This document shows, in pieces, positions 7,975-16,491 of a stretch of 64,000 nucleotides of DNA. The DNA lies in NCBI GenBank assembly GCA_017551515.1, contig JAFZLK010000022.1, positions 1-64,000 on the forward strand. The letters are read 5' to 3'. A program made the position numbers and the translations under genes. The notes beneath the pieces are model-generated. The model did not search any database, was not told the origin of the DNA, and worked only from the letters and a program-made list of their open reading frames with translations. This DNA comes from Bacteroidales bacterium (GTDB lineage Bacteria > Bacteroidota > Bacteroidia > Bacteroidales > ML635J-15). Position 1 is the stretch's first letter, and each line of letters begins with the position of its first letter.

Positions 7975-8544
7975 TCAAACATTTAAAAAGAATCCCATAA
8001 TTATGCCATCCAGCGTGAGCGAAACTGCAATGCCCAACACGACAAGAAGCACCGACAATATCATGAACACAATCACCCTGTCTTCTTGTATTTTTAGAAA
8101 ATACAACGCACCGAAGTACATGAGATAAAGTCCGTAAGCCACGAGTATCCAGAAGAAAAACAAACTCGGGAACACTGCCAGAATCGCGTAAAGCATATAA
8201 AACGGGAGCATACTCTCTATCAGCAACAACGATGACTTCGGATACTCTATGTTCCCATAAAGCCGACAAATCCAATTTTCCAGGAAACTTACCAGCAGGT
8301 AAGTTAGTGCGAAAAGCAGTGTGATGACAACCGTATCTAGCAGAACTATCGGGAAGCCTTCCTCGGGCATACGGTTCAGGGCGGAACCGAACAGCACAAT
8401 CACAAAGAATATGGACATCAGTACAGGATAGACCTTGCCGTGCAAGTCTTTCGCTGTCAACGATGAAAATTCGTACCGCTGCCAATAATGGCGCGGATTG
8501 ACGAAAATCTTCATCATTTTGCCCATAACACTTTTTATAACCAT
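7975..8544 (-). CDS. Yip1-family membrane protein
   Basis: 189 residues from the ATG 8542-8544. Five hydrophobic segments (around residues 42-60, 70-90, 108-125, 128-150 and 160-185) after an N terminus beginning KIFVNPRHYWQRYE, which is typical of the Yip1/DUF1282 domain. Role in bacteria unknown. Transcribed with smpB (2-base gap); a -7 box TATCTTTG on the minus strand (8563-8570) sits close to the start codon. Alternative upstream start is a TTG. Confidence 0.7.
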   Translation of the reverse strand: MVIKSVMGKMMKIFVNPRHYWQRYEFSSLTAKDLHGKVYPVLMSIFFVIVLFGSALNRMPEEGFPIVLLDTVVITLLFALTYLLVSFLENWICRLYGNIEYPKSSLLLIESMLPFYMLYAILAVFPSLFFFWILVAYGLYLMYFGALYFLKIQEDRVIVFMILSVLLVVLGIAVSLTLDGIIMGFFLNV

Positions 8545-8562
8545 AGTCTCTGCAAAATCTTG

Positions 8563-8570
8563 CAAAGATA
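8563..8570 (-). promoter_or_regulatory. -7 box for Yip1-smpB
   Basis: Minus-strand TATCTTTG, matching TAnnTTTG, about 18 bases before the ATG at 8544, giving a very short leader. Confidence 0.4.
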
Positions 8571-8629
8571 GTGCTTTATTTCAAAAGACGGAAAATAAAG
8601 TTGAACTTAGAGACAAAAAAGCATTGGTA

Positions 8630-9649
8630 TCATTCCCTAATGAACTTGTTCGAAAATACATGGTTTCGTTTCCACAATTCGAATCTTTCTTTTTCAATCT
8701 GCTTTTCTTCCGCATCACTTTTTTTGCCAGACATTATGCTCAGATTCAGTTCGAAACCGAGAATCAGTGAAATTGATGTCAAGTAGAGAAGCATAAGCAC
8801 AATTATTATAGTACCAAGCGAACCGTACAACTTGTTATAGTTTGCAAAGTTGTTGAGGTAAAACGAAAATCCAGACGAACAAAGTATCTGCACTATTGTT
8901 GCCAATATTGCACCAGGACTTATAAACTTGTAACGACTCTTTTTCGATGGTGCAAGATAATATAGAAACGATATTGCTATGAAGTACAGCAGTACAATTA
9001 TCAACCACTTTGCAATGTGCAGACATACAAACCAGAATTTATTGTCTGCAATGATTGAATGATGTGTTGCAAGGTGGTCAATATACCTTGATCCACCGAT
9101 TATTATTGTCATCGCTGCAATAATGAGCGTGCAGAGAATTAGCACCATTGCGATGGAAATCAATCGTTTGCTGAGCAAATTTCGGCGGTCAACATGGTGA
9201 AATGATGCATTGAAAGCCTCGATTATCGCCAAAATTCCGTTAGATGCAAAATAGAGCGATGTTATGATACCAAACGACAGCAATGTACCGCTCGGTTTCA
9301 TGATAGTATCTGAAATTGTGTCGAAAAATACATCGTAGATTGCAGGTGGCATAATCTCGGTAATAAGATTTATTAGCGCATCCTGAAATCCATCAATCGG
9401 AATGAATGGTATAATGCTGAACCCAAAGATTAGCAAGGGGAAAATAGCAGAAAACAGGCTGTATGTCACACTTTTTGCCCTAATGGTAAACGAACCTTTT
9501 GACAAGCCGTTCACGAAGAAATTGCCTATGTAGTATAGTGAAAATCCGCCAAATCCTGGAATTACAATTTTATCGCCGATGATTTTAATCAGTGCGTTTA
9601 TCCTTTCGAGGAAACCGAACAGTAGGGCGCGAAAATTGAATTTTTTCAT
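8630..9649 (-). CDS. YihY/BrkB-family inner-membrane protein
   Basis: 339 residues with six hydrophobic segments. Family features: an N-terminal FTIRAKSVTYSLFSAIFPL region, the IPFIPIDG stretch, and SLYFASNGILAIIEAFNASFH followed by RRNLLSKRLISI. Although once annotated as ribonuclease BN or virulence factor BrkB, the family is a membrane protein of unknown transport role. Starts one base after nadC ends on the same strand, so it belongs to the DUF4783-nadC-brkB operon. Confidence 0.88.
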   Translation of the reverse strand: MKKFNFRALLFGFLERINALIKIIGDKIVIPGFGGFSLYYIGNFFVNGLSKGSFTIRAKSVTYSLFSAIFPLLIFGFSIIPFIPIDGFQDALINLITEIMPPAIYDVFFDTISDTIMKPSGTLLSFGIITSLYFASNGILAIIEAFNASFHHVDRRNLLSKRLISIAMVLILCTLIIAAMTIIIGGSRYIDHLATHHSIIADNKFWFVCLHIAKWLIIVLLYFIAISFLYYLAPSKKSRYKFISPGAILATIVQILCSSGFSFYLNNFANYNKLYGSLGTIIIVLMLLYLTSISLILGFELNLSIMSGKKSDAEEKQIEKERFELWKRNHVFSNKFIRE

Positions 9650-9650
9650 T

Positions 9651-10499
9651 TTACTTTACAGCCTTCAGACTGAGGTCCAGACTTTTAATCTGATGTGTAA
9701 GTGCGCCTATCGACACAAAATCGACACCACATTCGGCATATTGGCGTATGTTGCTAAGCGTGATTCCTCCGCTCGATTCGGTTTCAACTTTTCCGTCGAT
9801 GATTTTCACGGCTTCGCGCGTGGTTGGAATGTCGAAGTTGTCGAGCATAATGCGGTCAACGCCACCTATGCGCAATACTTCGCGTACATCGTCTAGATTG
9901 CGGGTTTCGACTTCGATTTTCAGGTTGCGACCTGTATCTTTCAAATATTTGCGAGCCTTGGCGACAGCTTTTTCAATTCCACCGGCATAGTCGATGTGGT
10001 TGTCCTTGAGCATAATCATATCGTACAGACCGATGCGGTGGTTTGTGCCACCGCCAATCTTCACGGCTTCCTTCTCAATGAGACGAAGTCCTGGCGTGGT
10101 CTTGCGGGTGTCGAGAACCTTGGTGTGCAGGCCTTGCAACTCCTTGACATATTCGGCAGTAACCGTGGCGATTCCGCTCATGCGTTGCATGAAGTTGAGG
10201 ATAGTGCGCTCGGCGCGGAGAATATCGTGTTGCGGACCAGTGAGTTCAAACACAATGTCACCTTTTTTTATCGGTGTGCCATCCTGAATGAAAACGTTGA
10301 GTTTGAGGTTTTTCGACAAGTAGTTGCAAACTGCCTTTGCTACCTCAACGCCTGCAATTATACCATCCTGCTTGACGAGCAACTTCGCCTTTCCCTGTTC
10401 CGACTTGTCAATGCACGACAGCGTAGAATGGTCGCCGTCGCCCAAATCCTCTTCAAACGCCCTTGCGATGAGCGAGGTAAGATATTTTTCCGGAATCAT
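9651..10499 (-). CDS. nadC: Nicotinate-nucleotide pyrophosphorylase (quinolinate phosphoribosyltransferase)
   Basis: Converts quinolinate and PRPP to nicotinate mononucleotide, CO2 and PPi in de novo NAD synthesis. 282 residues, normal length. Conserved elements: EEDLGDGDHST at the N terminus, Arg98 in RTILNFMQRMSGIAT, TRKTTPG (131-137), GGTNHRIGLYDMIMLKDNHI with His154/Arg155/Lys165, and VETRNLDD. The ATG overlaps the stop of the DUF4783 gene by 4 bases (ATGA), and brkB follows after one base, so all three are coupled. nadA and nadB are not in the window. Confidence 0.96.
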   Translation of the reverse strand: MIPEKYLTSLIARAFEEDLGDGDHSTLSCIDKSEQGKAKLLVKQDGIIAGVEVAKAVCNYLSKNLKLNVFIQDGTPIKKGDIVFELTGPQHDILRAERTILNFMQRMSGIATVTAEYVKELQGLHTKVLDTRKTTPGLRLIEKEAVKIGGGTNHRIGLYDMIMLKDNHIDYAGGIEKAVAKARKYLKDTGRNLKIEVETRNLDDVREVLRIGGVDRIMLDNFDIPTTREAVKIIDGKVETESSGGITLSNIRQYAECGVDFVSIGALTHQIKSLDLSLKAVK

Positions 10500-10897
10500 T
10501 GTTCTTCCTCTATTCTAAGTTGGTGGATTAGCGGAGTTCCCGACTGTTCCTTCACGAGGAAGTAAACGCGGAATTTCTTGCCGCCTATTATTTCAAGAGT
10601 TCCGATTGCATATTGAGCTTCGCTTTTCCCGCCTTGATGCAGAAGCGTAAAATTCTTCGGAGAATTCTTGTCGAAGAAATTTTTAACCACTTGTTCAGCT
10701 TGCTGGCGACTGTAAACGGCTTCTGTTTCAAGTATTGCCACTTCAACCGAGTTGTTAAAATACTTCGCAAGTTCGGTGGAATTGCCAACTTTCATTGCAT
10801 CGAAAACCTTCGGTGGTATTGCCGAAAAAGCCAGCGATGTTATCAGCATCGCAAACGCAATCAGTATTAATCGTATGCCTTTCATCTTTATGCGCAT
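10496..10897 (-). CDS. DUF4783 domain-containing exported protein
   Basis: 133 residues with a cleavable signal peptide ending near SLAFSAIP. The remainder is a compact NTF2-like alpha/beta domain: VFDAMKVGNSTELAKYFN, then a repeated beta stretch ending LRIEEE, which matches the Bacteroidetes family DUF4783. Function unknown, periplasmic. First gene of the nadC-brkB operon, preceded by a -7 box at 10945-10952. ATG at 10885 is an alternative start that shortens the leader by four residues. Confidence 0.75.
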   Translation of the reverse strand: MRIKMKGIRLILIAFAMLITSLAFSAIPPKVFDAMKVGNSTELAKYFNNSVEVAILETEAVYSRQQAEQVVKNFFDKNSPKNFTLLHQGGKSEAQYAIGTLEIIGGKKFRVYFLVKEQSGTPLIHQLRIEEEQ

Positions 10898-10944
10898 TTA
10901 AAATTCATCATTTACATGCAAAAATTAAACCAATTTTTACAATG

Positions 10945-10952
10945 CAAAGCTA
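10945..10952 (-). promoter_or_regulatory. -7 box for DUF4783-nadC-brkB
   Basis: Minus-strand TAGCTTTG fits TAnnTTTG, ~48 bases before the first start codon. Confidence 0.45.
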
Positions 10953-11089
10953 TCCAAAATAAAAAAAAGGAATAGAGGTCGTTACAGACTTTTATTCAAA
11001 AATTATGAACAAGGAATGAATGATGTTTTCCGTGGCTGTCCCCAGTTTATAAATATATATTGAACACATGTTATACGCAGGATTTTGTC

Positions 11090-13066
11090 TTATTTCAATC
11101 CTTTTTTCATATTGAAATCCACTGTCTTTGGCATTTTGGTCGATGTCTTTACCGACTGCAAAATCTCTCCCAGCAACGACAAACTATTATTGTGCGAAAT
11201 GTCAATCAGGAAACGACAGAAACCTTTGCTTCTCAACTTGTCCACATTTTGCGTCCACGAAACTGCCTTCCTGTCGGAAACAACCGTGATACCAGATTCA
11301 ACAGAACAATCGTAAACAGACTGGCTATCATCAGAAAAATGCTTTGCCGCAATCGGCTGACGCGAATAGAACAAATCGGGATGGAAGTAAACAGGCAAAA
11401 TTCCTCCCCTATCCCTGCCAGAAATCAAATTGGGATAATCACTTTCGGCAGGATAACAATAATAGCGCACCTTCTCAGACCTTACAAAGTTAACGGCAAT
11501 ATCGTTCATCAGATACACATTCTCGTTCGTTGCGACAATGCTCTCCCCTGGAATTAACGGCAACTGCGAAATATTTGAAATCACAAACCTTGCAAATCCT
11601 GATGCATAAAGCCGATTCAACATTTTGCGCCACCCACCAAACGAAAGTTCCGAAATAAATTTGGGCAATTCCACAAAAATCTTCTGCTTGGTCTCCTTGG
11701 GAATTGTGGATGAAAGCATTGCTTCCAAGTCAGACAACTTCAACTTCGTAAAAATGGCATCGTATGAGTTCGGATTTATCTTCTTTAGAATACCAATATC
11801 TGACACTCGTAGGAAAAGCCGCAAATCTCCGCCTTTAGATCCGACAGTAGCAAACGAACGCTTCATATTTTCTATTCGTTGTGGAGACGGAAAACTAATT
11901 CGCTTAGATACTGGTCTCTTGAATTTCGATGAGAACGGCAAATTCGAAAAACCTACCAGATAAATGTCCTGTCCCACCGAATAGCCCTGAGTATTGCAGA
12001 ATATTCGATACTGACCTTTTTCATGATCAATCTTAGCAATTTTTATGAACTCCGCATCGGTATCGGACGCATTTCGGCATCTTAACTTCGCCTTTTCAGT
12101 AATTTTCACATTCGATTCAACAACAATACATTCACTATCAACACTTTGAATCTTCCCAACATAAACTCCTGTTTCGGACCTGCCGGATGTAGAATGAGCC
12201 ACATCGTGTCCCATAAACCACAAGGTTTTCTCCCTAGCAAAGTCTGATGCTAGCAGTTCCTTCGCCTCATCTATCCGCGAATGGTCATCAATAGCCATAC
12301 GGTACGCACGAGCCACATTATAAACATAGTCGGGAGTTTTCATCCTGCCCTCAACCTTGAGCGATGAAACACGCAACTTTGCAAATTCGGGAATAAGGTC
12401 AATAAGTTGGAAATCCTTCATGCTGAACAGCGGAATATTTCCGTTGTCAGTCTTGAAATTTCTACGGCAGACTTGTGTACAAAGTCCCCTATTTGCCGAA
12501 TTTCCTCCAAGATAACTACTGAAAAGGCACTGTCCCGAAACCGAATAGCACAAAGCGCCATGCACAAAAACCTCCGTTTCGACATCCACCGACTGCATCA
12601 GTTGCGACAATTCGTGCATCGTAAGTTCTCGAGCGAGCACTACGCGCGTGAAACCACAATATTTCATATAGTTGCACGATTCAGAATTATGTACCGACAT
12701 CTGCGTACTGGCATGTAACTGCAATTCTGGGAAAAACCTGCCAACAATGTTAGCCACAGCCAAATCCTGAACTATCAGTGCATCGGGACGGCACTGCGAC
12801 AATACTGACAAGGTTTCAATAAGTTCTGCCAACTCGGCATTCTTTATCAGAGTATTAAGCGTAACATACACCTTGCGTCCATGCGAATGTGCCTCTGAAA
12901 TAACATTTTGCAAGTCGGCGTATGAAAAATTGCGTGCGCGATTGCGAGCATTGAATTTTTTCAATCCGAGATAAACTGCATCGGCACCGCCTTCCATGGC
13001 AGCGAAAAACGATTCAATCGTCCCCGATGGCAAAAGTAATTCCGGTTTGAAAAGAGGAGAAGGCAT
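11090..13066 (-). CDS. U32 family peptidase (RlhA/YegQ-like, with C-terminal extension)
   Basis: 658 residues. The N-terminal TIM-barrel opens with PELLLPSGTIESFFAAMEGGADAVYLG and contains the U32 signature EVFVHGALCYSVSGQC with cysteine cluster SANRGLCTQVCRR (probable Fe-S or metal ligands). Relatives include RlhA, which hydroxylates 23S rRNA C2501 using prephenate, and the UbiU/V proteins; proteolysis is not proved for this branch. The C-terminal half is the Collagenase_2-type extension. Length is typical of the longer Bacteroidetes form. Monocistronic as far as can be seen. Confidence 0.85.
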   Translation of the reverse strand: MPSPLFKPELLLPSGTIESFFAAMEGGADAVYLGLKKFNARNRARNFSYADLQNVISEAHSHGRKVYVTLNTLIKNAELAELIETLSVLSQCRPDALIVQDLAVANIVGRFFPELQLHASTQMSVHNSESCNYMKYCGFTRVVLARELTMHELSQLMQSVDVETEVFVHGALCYSVSGQCLFSSYLGGNSANRGLCTQVCRRNFKTDNGNIPLFSMKDFQLIDLIPEFAKLRVSSLKVEGRMKTPDYVYNVARAYRMAIDDHSRIDEAKELLASDFAREKTLWFMGHDVAHSTSGRSETGVYVGKIQSVDSECIVVESNVKITEKAKLRCRNASDTDAEFIKIAKIDHEKGQYRIFCNTQGYSVGQDIYLVGFSNLPFSSKFKRPVSKRISFPSPQRIENMKRSFATVGSKGGDLRLFLRVSDIGILKKINPNSYDAIFTKLKLSDLEAMLSSTIPKETKQKIFVELPKFISELSFGGWRKMLNRLYASGFARFVISNISQLPLIPGESIVATNENVYLMNDIAVNFVRSEKVRYYCYPAESDYPNLISGRDRGGILPVYFHPDLFYSRQPIAAKHFSDDSQSVYDCSVESGITVVSDRKAVSWTQNVDKLRSKGFCRFLIDISHNNSLSLLGEILQSVKTSTKMPKTVDFNMKKGLK

Positions 13067-13100
13067 AAGAATTGGCGTTGAACCAATCGTTCTTTTTCAG

Positions 13101-13121
13101 ATCCTGAAACTAGTTCAGGAT
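13101..13121. repeat. Short intergenic palindrome ATCCTGAA...TTCAGGAT
   Basis: 8-bp arms around ACTAG within TTCAG-ATCCTGAAACTAG-TTCAGGATGACA, between the U32 gene and the NfnAB-like gene. This kind of sequence (ATCCTGAA/TTCAGGATGACA) is a familiar dispersed repeat in Bacteroidetes genomes. Might act as a weak terminator. Confidence 0.5.
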
Positions 13122-13187
13122 GACAAAAAGAGCAATTGATAATTATACATTATTAAATTCCAAAATCGTAAATCGTAAATCGCAAAT

Positions 13188-15458
13188 TTATTTTCCTTTT
13201 ACATATTCATCTATCGCCTTGGCGGCCGTCTTGCCTGCGCCCATTGCTAAAATCACGGTTGCAGCACCGCTTACAGCATCACCTCCTGCGAAAACGCCCT
13301 TGCGCGATGTTGCGCCCTTATCGTCTGCCATAATGCAATTCCAACGATTGGTGTCAAGTCCAGGTGTTGTTGATGAAATCAACGGATTAGGCGAAGTTCC
13401 AATTGACATTATCACCATATCGGCATCAATAACAAATTCTGAATCAGGAATTACAACAGGACGGCGTCTGCCAGAATCATCGGGTTCTCCAAGTTGCATA
13501 CGAACGCACTTTATAGCCTTCACCCATGCATTGTCATCGCCGAGAATCTCGATAGGATTGCATAGCAAGTCGAACAAAATGCCTTCTTCCTTCGCATGAT
13601 GCACCTCTTCTGCCCTTGCCGGCAATTCCTCTTCGGAACGACGGTAAACAATATGCACCTCAGCACCAAGTCGCAACGCTGTACGCGCTGCATCCATAGC
13701 GACATTTCCACCGCCGACAACAACTACCTTCTTGCCGACATAATTTGGTGTTTCGTAACCTTCCTTATAAGCAAAAAGTAGATTGTTTCTTGTCAAAAAT
13801 TCGTTTGCTGAGACAACGCCACATAGATTTTCGCCTGGAATATTCATAAAGTTCGGCAAACCTGCACCAGAACCAACAAACACTGCATCGAAATGCTCCT
13901 TGTCCATAAGGTCATCTATCGAAACAGAACGCCCGATTATAACATTCTTCTCGAATTTTGCACCGAGTTTCAGAAGATTCTCCACCTCATGCTTTACAAC
14001 GGTGTTCTTGGGCAAACGGAACGAAGGAATACCATATACAAGCACACCGCCATATTCGTGCAGAGCCTCGAAAATAGTGACATCGTATCCCATAGTCAGA
14101 AGTTCCTTTGCACAAGTAAGTCCCGATGGTCCGCTACCTATCACAGCCACTTTGTGACCGTTTTTCTTAATTTCTACACCAAAATCCAGATTGTTTTCTC
14201 GCGCCCAGTCACCGACAAATCTTTCCAACTTGCCAATTGCAATAGGTTCGCCCTTGATTCCAAGAATACACTTGCCTTCGCACTGCGTTTCCTGTGGACA
14301 AACACGACCACAAACAGCAGGCAATGCCGAATCCTCGTTGATTATCTTTGCTGCCGATGCAAAATCGCCTTCAGCAACCTTCCCAATGAAATCCGGAATC
14401 TTAATTGACACAGGACAACCCGAAACGCACATCGGTTTCTTGCATCTGCGGCAACGCTGTGCCTCCTGCATGGCCTCTCCGGCATTGTAACCAAGGCAAA
14501 CCTCATCGAAATTTGTTGCACGAACCTTTGCATCCTGTTCGCGAACAGGAACACGCTTGCTGGCATCGCGCGGTTCATCTATTACGCCACCAATATGGCA
14601 GACATGACCTTCGGCTTTTTCCTCTGCTTCGAGTTGCTTATGCCCCTCAACATTGTTATACATCGCCTGACGCTTCATCGCCTCCTCAAAGTCAACCAAG
14701 GACGCATCGAATTCCGGACCATCCACGCAGGTGAACTTGGTCTTACCACCAACCGAAACACGGCAAGCGCCACACATTCCAGTGCCATCAACCATAAGCG
14801 AATTGAGACTTACGGTACACTTTATGCCAAGTTCGGTGCAGAGTTTCGACACAAACTTCATCATTATCATAGGGCCAATAGAGACAACCTCATCGTACTT
14901 GCGACCAGATTCCACCAATTTTCTGAGCATATCGGTAACAAGTCCCTTATGCTCTGTTGTTCCATCTTCGGTAACGCAATACAAGTTGCCAGCCATTGAC
15001 TTCAGTTCGTCAACATATATAAGCAACGACTCTGTCTTCGCGCCTATTATTACATCGCAATCAACGCCTTGCTCGTGCATCCACTTAACTTGCGGGAAAA
15101 TAGGAGCAATACCTACGCCACCGCCAATGAAAGCAACCTTGTAGTCCTTAAGTTTATCCTTCGGTATATGCACAAGTTCCGATGGACGACCGAGTGGACC
15201 AACCACATCGCAGAAACAATCGCCGACATTATATGTCGCCATCTGCTTTGTTGATTTGCCAACCACCTTGAACACTATTGTCACGGTTCCTGCCTTTGCA
15301 TCGTTATCGCTGACCGTCAATGGTATTCGTTCGCCTTTTTCATCCATCTTAACAATCAGGAACTGACCGGGCAATGCCGATTCTGCAATTCTTGGTGCCA
15401 GCACATCAAACAACACCATGTCGTCTGTAATGTCAACTTTTCTTAAAATCTTATACAT
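13188..15458 (-). CDS. Single-chain NfnAB-like flavoprotein (DHOD-B NAD subunit fused to NADPH glutamate-synthase-like subunit)
   Basis: 756 residues join two enzymes. Residues 1-275 are a PyrK/FNR-type module: FAD motif RIPLTVS (44-50), nucleotide loop GGGVGIAPI (112-120) and a [2Fe-2S] site with Cys229, Cys232 and Cys244. Residues ~280-756 are a GltD-like module: two 4Fe-4S clusters (Cys336/339/344/348 and Cys383/387/393/397), FAD loop GSGPSGL (441-447) and a second GGGNVAMDAAR for NADPH. Two-subunit relatives (NfnAB) bifurcate electrons between NADH, NADPH and ferredoxin; the fused form is common in Bacteroidales. Likely balances cytoplasmic pyridine nucleotides and ferredoxin. Confidence 0.93.
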   Translation of the reverse strand: MYKILRKVDITDDMVLFDVLAPRIAESALPGQFLIVKMDEKGERIPLTVSDNDAKAGTVTIVFKVVGKSTKQMATYNVGDCFCDVVGPLGRPSELVHIPKDKLKDYKVAFIGGGVGIAPIFPQVKWMHEQGVDCDVIIGAKTESLLIYVDELKSMAGNLYCVTEDGTTEHKGLVTDMLRKLVESGRKYDEVVSIGPMIMMKFVSKLCTELGIKCTVSLNSLMVDGTGMCGACRVSVGGKTKFTCVDGPEFDASLVDFEEAMKRQAMYNNVEGHKQLEAEEKAEGHVCHIGGVIDEPRDASKRVPVREQDAKVRATNFDEVCLGYNAGEAMQEAQRCRRCKKPMCVSGCPVSIKIPDFIGKVAEGDFASAAKIINEDSALPAVCGRVCPQETQCEGKCILGIKGEPIAIGKLERFVGDWARENNLDFGVEIKKNGHKVAVIGSGPSGLTCAKELLTMGYDVTIFEALHEYGGVLVYGIPSFRLPKNTVVKHEVENLLKLGAKFEKNVIIGRSVSIDDLMDKEHFDAVFVGSGAGLPNFMNIPGENLCGVVSANEFLTRNNLLFAYKEGYETPNYVGKKVVVVGGGNVAMDAARTALRLGAEVHIVYRRSEEELPARAEEVHHAKEEGILFDLLCNPIEILGDDNAWVKAIKCVRMQLGEPDDSGRRRPVVIPDSEFVIDADMVIMSIGTSPNPLISSTTPGLDTNRWNCIMADDKGATSRKGVFAGGDAVSGAATVILAMGAGKTAAKAIDEYVKGK

Positions 15459-15463
15459 ATACC

Positions 15464-15612
15464 TTAATTTTTAGTTTCTTGTTTCTATGGCTTACGCCGT
15501 TTCTAATGGTTTCTATGTTTCTGGTTGTGGGCTAACAGGCTTGCAGGCTTAAAGGCTAACAGCCATGGCTGTTTTGCTGTCTCGCTGTTTTTGCTTTTAG
15601 CCTTTTCAACTT
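15464..15612. repeat. GTTTCT-type repeat locus 1
   Basis: Non-coding spacer between lptB and the NfnAB-like gene. It holds several GTTTCT(A/G) units and a GGCTTACGCC block, which on the other strand reads AGAAAC-GGCGTAAGCC-ATAGAAAC. The right part turns into short GGCT-rich repeats (GGCTAACAG, GCTGT). One of five loci of this dispersed family in the window. Confidence 0.65.
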
Positions 15613-15623
15613 TCAATTTTTCA

Positions 15624-16352
15624 TTATTTTCTCAATTCAAAATTAGCACCCAAATAAACTTTTCTTACTTGTGGGTCGTTACTTAAATCCTCGGCAGTTC
15701 CGCTCTTCAATATTCCGCCCTCGAAAAGCAGATACGCACGGTCGGTGATTGCCAAAGTCTCATGAACATTATGGTCGGTAATAAGCACGCCTATATTCCT
15801 GTTTTTCAAGTGCATAACAATGGTCTGAATATCATCGACAGCAATCGGGTCAACGCCAGCAAATGGTTCATCCAGCAGAATGAACTTCGGGTCAATTGCC
15901 AATGCCCGTGCAATCTCGGTACGCCTGCGCTCGCCACCCGACAACTGGAAACCCTTGCTCTTGCGAATATGCTTCAGGCTGAATTCTTCCAATAGTTGCT
16001 CGGTAATCTCGTTGCGGTCCTTACGACCAAGCCCCTTTCTGAACTCAAGAATCGCCTTAATGTTATCCTCAACCGAAAGTTTCTGGAAAACAGACTCCTC
16101 CTGCGCAAGATAGCCGATTCCCAAACGAGCACGCTTATAAATAGGGAGCTTAGTTATTTCCTTGTCATCAAGGAAAATACGACCGCTGTTCGGCTTTATC
16201 AGTCCGACTATCATATAAAAAGTGGTAGTTTTTCCTGCACCATTAGGACCAAGCAAACCAACGATTTCTCCTTGATTTACTTCAACATCAACACCCTTGA
16301 CCACGGTGCGTTTTCCGTACTGCTTGACCAACTGTTCCGTATAAAGTCGCAT
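15624..16352 (-). CDS. lptB: LPS export ABC transporter ATP-binding protein LptB
   Basis: 242 residues. ATPase that powers extraction of lipopolysaccharide from the inner membrane with LptFG. Walker [11 protein letters not shown] is at ~35-44, the Q-loop follows as YLAQEESVF, the ABC signature is LSGGERRR, and Walker B is [13 protein letters not shown] with the LptB-typical DDIQ helix and ITDHNV H-loop. Preceded by a well-spaced Bacteroidetes promoter (16375-16405). The other lpt genes are not in the window. Confidence 0.95.
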   Translation of the reverse strand: MRLYTEQLVKQYGKRTVVKGVDVEVNQGEIVGLLGPNGAGKTTTFYMIVGLIKPNSGRIFLDDKEITKLPIYKRARLGIGYLAQEESVFQKLSVEDNIKAILEFRKGLGRKDRNEITEQLLEEFSLKHIRKSKGFQLSGGERRRTEIARALAIDPKFILLDEPFAGVDPIAVDDIQTIVMHLKNRNIGVLITDHNVHETLAITDRAYLLFEGGILKSGTAEDLSNDPQVRKVYLGANFELRK

Positions 16353-16374
16353 CTGTTCCTAAATTTTCGGTACG

Positions 16375-16405
16375 CAAAAGTACAAATAATAATTTTTTCA
16401 ACAAA
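16375..16405 (-). promoter_or_regulatory. lptB promoter (-33/-7)
   Basis: On the minus strand TTTG (16402-16405), a 19-base spacer and TACTTTTG (16375-16382) match the Bacteroidetes consensus TTTG-N19-21-TAnnTTTG exactly. Transcription should begin ~16368, a 15-base leader. Confidence 0.65.
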
Positions 16406-16440
16406 ATATCATCTCTTAATTAAGGTATGATTTTTTTTAT

Positions 16441-16448
16441 TAATTTTG
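16441..16448 (+). promoter_or_regulatory. -7 box for ppdK
   Basis: TAATTTTG matches TAnnTTTG 44 bases before the ppdK start codon. No clear -33 TTTG at the standard distance. Confidence 0.4.
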
Positions 16449-16491
16449 CGCCCGTTTTTTAAAGGAATTATAAATTAAAATTTACTGTTAA

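Noticed and set aside
7973-8485. N-terminal extension of the smpB frame (170 extra residues)
   Set aside because: The extension is the shadow of the Yip1-family gene in another frame; SmpB homologues start at MKKIEYK and the length fits without it.
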